From: Sphingomonas bacterium
Lineage (GTDB): Bacteria; Pseudomonadota; Alphaproteobacteria; Sphingomonadales; Sphingomonadaceae
Direction of reading: 5' to 3'
NCBI RefSeq assembly: GCF_903642285.1
Contig: NZ_CAHJWJ010000024.1
Span: forward strand, 1-51,210
Length of the DNA stretch: 51,210 nucleotides
Position 1 is the first letter of the stretch. Each line of letters opens with the position of its first letter. The notes under the pieces were generated by a model, which was not told the origin of the DNA, did no database searches, and was given only the letters and a program-made list of their open reading frames with translations. The position numbers were made by a program, and so were the translations under genes. Shown piece by piece: positions 46,415 through 51,210 of the stretch.

Positions 46415-49033
46415 ATGATTGGTGGCCATTTGCGTATCGTCGTGTCCGTAGCGGCGCTCGCCGCTGGTCTGGTCGCCCAGCCGGCGCTCGCCCAATCCGC
46501 CGCCAGCCAGACGCCGCAGCCGAGCGACAACGCCGCGGTGCCCCAGGCCGCGCAGCCCGTCGCGAGCACCGCCGCGCAGACCGGTGCGACTCAATCCGCG
46601 CCCGCCAGCGTCGACGATATCATCGTCACCGCGCAGAAGCGCAGCCAGAGCCTGCAGGACGTGCCGATCGTGGTCACGACCGTCAGCCACCAGTTGCTGC
46701 AGGACAATGGCGTCAAGGACATCAAGGACCTGGCGCTTCTCGCCCCCGGCCTGCTCGTGACCTCGACCAGCAGCGAAGGCTCCACCACGGCGCGCATCCG
46801 CGGCATCGGTACGGTCGGCGACAATCCCGGCCTCGAGAGCTCGGTCGGCATCGTGATCGACGGCGTCTACCGCTCGCGCAACGGCGTCGGCTTCGGCGAT
46901 CTGGGCGATGTCGAGCGGATCGAAGTGCTGAAGGGTCCGCAGGGCACGCTGTTCGGCAAGTCGGCGACCGCGGGCGTCATCAACATCATCACCGCGCTGC
47001 CGCAGTTCGAATATCATGCGGACGCCGAATTCACCGCGGGCAATTACGGCGCGATCGGCGGTGCCGCCGAGGTGACCGGGCCGGTCAGCGACAAGCTCGC
47101 CGCCAGCCTGTACTTCGCCGATCGCCAGCGCGACGGCTATTTCCGCGTCAACGACGGTGCCGGTCCCAACACCGCGACGCGGGACACCGACCGCGATTTC
47201 TACACCATCCGCGGCCAGTTGCTGTTCAAGCCGAACGACACCTTTACCGCGCGCCTGATCGCCGATTATTCGAGCCGCAACGAGCATTGCTGCATCGCGG
47301 TCATCATCCGGCCGAGCCAGGCACCGATCCCGAACCTCGCCAACGGCGTCGTCGCGGCGCTGGGCGGCAATGACGGCGATCCGACCAACCCCTATGCGCG
47401 CAATGCCTATGCCAACCGTCCGGATGCGCAGAAGACGCGCGACGGCGGCGTCTCGCTGCAGATCGATGGCGAGATCGGACCCGGCACGCTGACCTCGGTC
47501 ACCGCGGTCCGCAGCTGGAAGCAGACCGGCGGCTTCGACGCCGATTTCTCGACGCTCGATCTGCTGTACCTGCCGGATGACAACAGCAACTCGTCGCTGT
47601 TCCGCACGATGAGCCAGGAACTGCGCTACGCCGGCACCAGCAAGAGCATCGACTACCTCGTCGGCGGCTTCTATTCCTACGAGAATCTTCACCAGAATTC
47701 GAGCGTCCTGACGGGCAACGCATTCACCCCGTATCTCAGCCTGGCGCTGTCGCCGCTGGTCGAGCAGCGTGCCGATCCGACCTTCCTGCAGACGGGCCTC
47801 ACCTTCCCATTCGTCAGCAGCAACGGTGCGCGCGGCGTCAACTATGCGGCGAACAGCGGATCGGTCGATCGCTATCGCCAGGACGACGACACCTATGCGC
47901 TGTTTACCAACGACACGGTGCATCTGACCAGCAAGCTCGATTTCAACATCGGCCTTCGCTACACGATCGACCAGAAGTCGCTGAACAGCTATAGCAGCAA
48001 CATCGGTGGCGGCGCGGGTTGCGGAGCGGCGAATGCGGCGTTCGGCATCCTGAACGCGGTTCAGCCGGCGGCGGCGGCGCAGCTGGCGGCAGTCAACGAA
48101 ACGCTCTGCCTGCCTTTCCTCAGCCCGGGCTATAACAATTTCTTCGATCATCAGGCGGAGACCGAGCATAATCTGTCGGGAACGGCGAAGCTCGCCTACA
48201 AGTTCGATCGCAACCTGCTGGTCTATGCGTCCTATGCGCGTGGCTACAAGGCGGGCGGGTTCAACCTCGACCGCGTGACCTGCGCGGTCGGCACCGCCGG
48301 CTGCGCCCCCGGCAGCGCGGCGGTCAACACGCCGATCACCAACACCGAATTCGGCAAGGAAACGAACAACGCGTTCGAGATCGGCGAGAAGGCGACCCTG
48401 TTCGACCGCAAGGTGCTGTTCAACGTCACCGGCTTCTATGAGCGCTATACCGGTTTCCAGCTCAACACCTTCAACGGGCTGGTGTTCGTGGTGGACTCGG
48501 TGCCGCATGTGATCAGCAAGGGCGTCGACGTCGACTTCGTATGGTTCGCGGCACCACGGCTCAGCTTCCAGGGCGGCGTGACCTATGCCGATACGCGCTA
48601 CGACCTGACCACCGCGCAGCTTGCGGACCTGGTCGCCAAGACCGAGTTCCAGGGTCAGGCGAATTCGCGTCTGTCGCTGGCGCCGCTCTGGTCGGCGTCG
48701 CTGTCGGGCACCTACACCCAGCCGCTGGGCGAGAGCTACAAGGCCCGGTTCAACGTCGGTGCCAAGTACAGCTCGGACTACAACACCGGTTCGGATCTCG
48801 ATCCCGGCAAGATCCAGAAGGCGTACACGCTCACTAACGCGCGTATCGGCTTCGGTCCGTCGAACGATCGCTGGAGCATCGAGGCGTGGGTCGAGAACGC
48901 GTTCAACACCAAGTACGAGCAAGTGGCGTTCGACTCCGGCTTCCAGAACGTGCCGAGCAACGCGACGGGCGTGCTCGATGCGTTCCTGGGCGCGCCGCGT
49001 ACCTTCGGCGGTACGGGGCGTATCAAGTTCTGA
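46415..49033 (+). CDS. TonB-dependent receptor
   Basis: 872 residues. Signal peptide (cleavage after ALA, about residue 26), an Ala/Gln-rich spacer, a TonB box region DDIIVTAQKR (67-76), the plug domain (LALLAPGLLVTS, IRGIGTVGDNPGLESSVG, VERIEVLKGPQGTLFGKSA) and a 22-strand barrel ending in GGTGRIKF. Outer-membrane gated importer powered by TonB. The IVTAQKR type in sphingomonads covers siderophores, sugars, plant compounds and others; there is no neighbouring catabolic, FecIR or regulator gene, so the substrate cannot be guessed. Confidence 0.93.
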   Translation: MIGGHLRIVVSVAALAAGLVAQPALAQSAASQTPQPSDNAAVPQAAQPVASTAAQTGATQSAPASVDDIIVTAQKRSQSLQDVPIVVTTVSHQLLQDNGVKDIKDLALLAPGLLVTSTSSEGSTTARIRGIGTVGDNPGLESSVGIVIDGVYRSRNGVGFGDLGDVERIEVLKGPQGTLFGKSATAGVINIITALPQFEYHADAEFTAGNYGAIGGAAEVTGPVSDKLAASLYFADRQRDGYFRVNDGAGPNTATRDTDRDFYTIRGQLLFKPNDTFTARLIADYSSRNEHCCIAVIIRPSQAPIPNLANGVVAALGGNDGDPTNPYARNAYANRPDAQKTRDGGVSLQIDGEIGPGTLTSVTAVRSWKQTGGFDADFSTLDLLYLPDDNSNSSLFRTMSQELRYAGTSKSIDYLVGGFYSYENLHQNSSVLTGNAFTPYLSLALSPLVEQRADPTFLQTGLTFPFVSSNGARGVNYAANSGSVDRYRQDDDTYALFTNDTVHLTSKLDFNIGLRYTIDQKSLNSYSSNIGGGAGCGAANAAFGILNAVQPAAAAQLAAVNETLCLPFLSPGYNNFFDHQAETEHNLSGTAKLAYKFDRNLLVYASYARGYKAGGFNLDRVTCAVGTAGCAPGSAAVNTPITNTEFGKETNNAFEIGEKATLFDRKVLFNVTGFYERYTGFQLNTFNGLVFVVDSVPHVISKGVDVDFVWFAAPRLSFQGGVTYADTRYDLTTAQLADLVAKTEFQGQANSRLSLAPLWSASLSGTYTQPLGESYKARFNVGAKYSSDYNTGSDLDPGKIQKAYTLTNARIGFGPSNDRWSIEAWVENAFNTKYEQVAFDSGFQNVPSNATGVLDAFLGAPRTFGGTGRIKF

Positions 49034-49202
49034 CGCCCCCGCGGCGAGTTGAGGCAGGTCATTTCGGATCGGCTTCAGCTTGACCTGCTCGCAGCGAGTG
49101 CGGCTATTGCGCTCGAACGGTCGATGCCGTCAGGCGACCTCGCAGCGATCATTTCGTTCGACCGTCATGCCCGATCATCTGCCGAAATGCCGCCCGACAC
49201 CT

Positions 49203-49220
49203 CAGTCATGCCACCGTCAC
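49203..49220 (+). promoter_or_regulatory. candidate PhoB box upstream of the Pit transporter gene
   Basis: CAGTCAT, four bases (GCCA) and CCGTCAC form two 7-base direct repeats with an 11-base period. Each half differs at one base from the Pho box consensus CTGTCAT/CTGTCAC. A weaker pair, CCGTCAT and GATCATC, lies at 49162-49179. Both are 65-125 bases before the phosphate transporter start. Inferred; PhoB is not in the window. Confidence 0.5.
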
Positions 49221-49285
49221 AATAGCCGTCGATTGTCGGATGATCGGCGCTTCCAGCGCTCGCGACTCATGGCGAGGATCATCCG

Positions 49286-50911
49286 ATGGCCAGCATTCCC
49301 GTAACGTCCGCCGCCCGCGGAACGGACCGATTCGATCACCCCGTGCATCCCGGTGCGAAGACCGGCTTCCTGGTCGTGCTTGCCGGCGGTATCGCCTTCG
49401 CGGCGTGGCAAATCTTCTCGGAGACGCGGCATGCGGGCGAGCCGCTCGCGCTCGGCGCGTTCGCGTTCCTTGCGCTTGCGCTGCTGATCGCGCTGGCGTT
49501 CGAATTCGTCAACGGCTTCCACGATACCGCCAACGCGGTTGCCACCGTCATCTATACCAATTCGCTGACCCCGCCCGTCGCCGTCCTCTGGTCGGGCTTC
49601 TGGAATTTTACGGGGGTCATCGTCTCGTCGGGCGCGGTCGCGTATTCGATCGTCACGCTGCTGCCGGTCGAGCTGATCCTGAACGTGGGGTCGACCGCTG
49701 GCTATGCGATGATCTTCGCACTGCTGATCGCGGCGCTGCTGTGGAACCTGATGACCTGGTATGTCGGCATCCCGAACAGTTCGAGCCACGCGCTGATCGG
49801 GTCGATCCTGGGCGTCGGCCTCGCCAACCAGTTGCTGTCGAGCGGCCGCGGCGGCACCTCCGGGGTCGATTGGAGCCAGGCGACCAAGGTGTTGTCCGCA
49901 CTGTTGTTCAGCCCGCTGATGGGGTTCTTCGGCGCGCTGCTCCTGTTCTTCGTGATGAAGGCGCTGATCCGCAACCCGAAGCTCTACGAGGAACCCGAAG
50001 GCGACGCGCCGCCGCCCAGGGGCATTCGCGCGCTGCTGATCTTCACCTGCACCGCGGTCAGTTTCGCGCATGGCGGCAATGACGGTCAAAAGGGCATGGG
50101 GCTCATCATGCTGATCCTGATCGGCGTCGCGCCCACCGCCTATGCGCTCAATCGCACGATGGCGGACAGCGCCACGCCGGCCTTCGTCCAGAGCGCCAAC
50201 GCGGCGCATGGCGCGCTGGTGCAACAGGCCGGTACGCGGACGATCACGCCGATCGGCGACGCGCGCACGGTCCTTCGCGATGCGCTGCAGAAGCGCGACA
50301 CGCGAACGCCGGCGGCATATGGCGCGATGGCGTCGGTGGCGCAGGATTTGTCGAAGCGCGTTTCGTCCTTCGGGTCGATCGCGGCGGTGCCGGCGGCGGC
50401 GACGCCGAACATGCGCAACGACATGTATCTCGAACTCGACGCGCTCCGCATGGCGACGAAGGACGAGGGCAAGGTTCCGGCCGCACAGGCCGGACCGATG
50501 AAGGATTTTGCGGGCAAGCTGGAGAAGGGAACGCGGTACATTCCGTTATGGGTCAAAATCGTGGTCGCGATCGCGCTCGGGCTCGGCACGATGGTCGGGT
50601 GGAAGCGGATCGTCGTCACGGTGGGCGAAGGCATAGGCAAGAAGCATTTGACCTATGCGATGGGCGCTTCGGCCGAATTGACCGCCGCAGCTACGATCCT
50701 CGCGGCGGAATGGGGCGGGCTGCCGGTGTCGACGACGCATATCCTGTCGTCCGGCATCGCCGGATCGGCGGTCGCGAACGGGCAGGGGCTGCAAGGGGGG
50801 ACGATCGCGCGGATCGTGTCGGCCTGGGTCTTGACGCTGCCCGTCGCGATGCTGCTGTCCGGGCTGCTCTACTGGCTGTTCCTGACGATCACGGGGACGT
50901 CGCTGACCTGA
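49286..50911 (+). CDS. pit: inorganic phosphate transporter, Pit family
   Basis: 541 residues, about ten or more membrane helices. Low-affinity importer of metal-phosphate complexes. The repeated family signatures are EFVNGFHDTANAVATVIYT near the N-terminus and AVSFAHGGNDGQKGMGLIML in the middle; the C-terminal repeat has LPVSTTHILSSGIAGS. A cytoplasmic central loop of about 110 residues (290-400) is Ala/Arg-rich. The ATG at 49286 has CGAGGA seven bases upstream. A PhoB-box-like site precedes it. There is no phoU-like (DUF47) gene upstream here. Confidence 0.94.
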   Translation: MASIPVTSAARGTDRFDHPVHPGAKTGFLVVLAGGIAFAAWQIFSETRHAGEPLALGAFAFLALALLIALAFEFVNGFHDTANAVATVIYTNSLTPPVAVLWSGFWNFTGVIVSSGAVAYSIVTLLPVELILNVGSTAGYAMIFALLIAALLWNLMTWYVGIPNSSSHALIGSILGVGLANQLLSSGRGGTSGVDWSQATKVLSALLFSPLMGFFGALLLFFVMKALIRNPKLYEEPEGDAPPPRGIRALLIFTCTAVSFAHGGNDGQKGMGLIMLILIGVAPTAYALNRTMADSATPAFVQSANAAHGALVQQAGTRTITPIGDARTVLRDALQKRDTRTPAAYGAMASVAQDLSKRVSSFGSIAAVPAAATPNMRNDMYLELDALRMATKDEGKVPAAQAGPMKDFAGKLEKGTRYIPLWVKIVVAIALGLGTMVGWKRIVVTVGEGIGKKHLTYAMGASAELTAAATILAAEWGGLPVSTTHILSSGIAGSAVANGQGLQGGTIARIVSAWVLTLPVAMLLSGLLYWLFLTITGTSLT

Positions 50912-50921
50912 CGTCCCCGTG
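50890..50921. terminator. 12-bp hairpin spanning the end of the Pit gene
   Basis: CACGGGGACGTC (50890-50901), loop GCTGACCT, GACGTCCCCGTG (50910-50921). The stem is perfect and includes the last codons and the stop. It lies between convergent genes and has no long T tract, so it could act in both directions. Confidence 0.65.
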
Positions 50922-50931
50922 TCCTACCAGA

Positions 50932-51210
50932 TCAATAATGCCGGTAGCGACCGCCGCGATAGCCGGGACCGCGCCCGTATCCCCGACCGTAACCGTAATT
51001 GCGGTAGTAAAAGGTGTGGTACGGATAGGGCCGATACGTCCAGCGACCCTCGTAAAAGAACCACGGCCGATACCATTCGGGCGCCGCGTAATAATAGGGC
51101 CCGTTGTCAGCCGCGAAGACGAAGGCGGGGGCGCCGCCGCGGACGACATAGCCCGGAGGGCAACCGGGGCTGGTGTCGCCAGCCGTGCTGCCGCCGACGA
51201 CCGCGCCGCC
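50932..51210 (-). CDS. C-terminal part of a Tyr/Gly/Arg-rich hypothetical protein
   Basis: The minus-strand frame is open from the window edge to a TGA at 50932, giving 92 residues with no start codon inside. The readable part has AGDTSPGCPPGYVVRGG, an aromatic stretch (PYYYAAPEWYRPWFFYEG) and a tail of GYGRGYGRGPGYRGGRYRHY type. Such Tyr/Gly/Arg-rich proteins in sphingomonads are usually secreted and of unknown function; the signal peptide would be upstream of the window. The sequence bias differs clearly from neighbouring proteins, but codon use remains GC-rich. Function unknown. Confidence 0.7.
   Translation of the reverse strand, partial: GGAVVGGSTAGDTSPGCPPGYVVRGGAPAFVFAADNGPYYYAAPEWYRPWFFYEGRWTYRPYPYHTFYYRNYGYGRGYGRGPGYRGGRYRHY

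Overview
The window is about 51 kb of very GC-rich chromosomal DNA from an alphaproteobacterium, most likely a sphingomonad (Sphingomonas or a close relative). This rests on ALA synthase (the C4 route to heme), MipZ in place of MinCDE, the ctaB-ctaG-coxC-DUF983-SURF1-thrC order, PmtA, a large TonB-dependent receptor, and several families of short extragenic hairpins typical of the group. There is no rRNA, tRNA, CRISPR array, prophage or insertion sequence that I can recognise. Coding density is high, and several start codons are GTG or TTG, mostly at overlapping gene junctions.

Layout. 1-4.6 kb: 3' end of recF, a small membrane protein, an SPFH (band 7) protein, a repeat-rich gap and gyrB. 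4.8-7.2 kb: a PAS-GGDEF diguanylate cyclase and an exported methyltransferase-like protein. 7.2-10.4 kb (minus): mipZ, a Tim14-like J-domain protein, phosphomanno/glucomutase and a DEDDh exonuclease. 10.5-17 kb: panC, a Sel1-type protein, topA with another repeat-rich upstream region, a GFA-family protein, dprA and plsY. 17-27 kb: murI, then a heme/cytochrome-centred stretch with hemA, a pterin dehydratase, ccmAB, an rRNA methyltransferase, thrC and the terminal cytochrome oxidase genes SURF1, DUF983, coxC, ctaG, a 44-aa membrane protein and ctaB. The expected coxB and coxA upstream of ctaB are missing; a decayed phosphatase-type fragment and kup sit there instead.

27.7-36.5 kb: kup, an alpha-amino acid ester hydrolase with its full active site, a phospholipid block (pmtA, a DUF962/Mpo1-like protein, a class III aminotransferase, psd) and a GH75-like secreted protein. 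36.6-46.1 kb (minus): a four-gene MdtABC-OprM type RND efflux operon, two of whose proteins carry Thr/Gly-rich low-complexity inserts. 46.4-51.2 kb: a TonB-dependent receptor, a Pit phosphate transporter preceded by a PhoB-box-like site, and the 3' end of a Tyr/Gly-rich protein gene.

No obvious new multi-gene defence or mobile system is present. The strongest unexplained signals are: (1) a shared set of short repeats, including a tandem AAGTGGA motif and a covarying hairpin, upstream of both topoisomerase genes gyrB and topA; (2) a hexanucleotide tandem repeat coding a Gly-Thr loop in the outer-membrane efflux protein, with a similar low-complexity insert in its RND partner; (3) a Tim14/Pam18-like J protein locked between mipZ and a sugar phosphomutase; and (4) a cytochrome oxidase operon cut off from its two core subunits.
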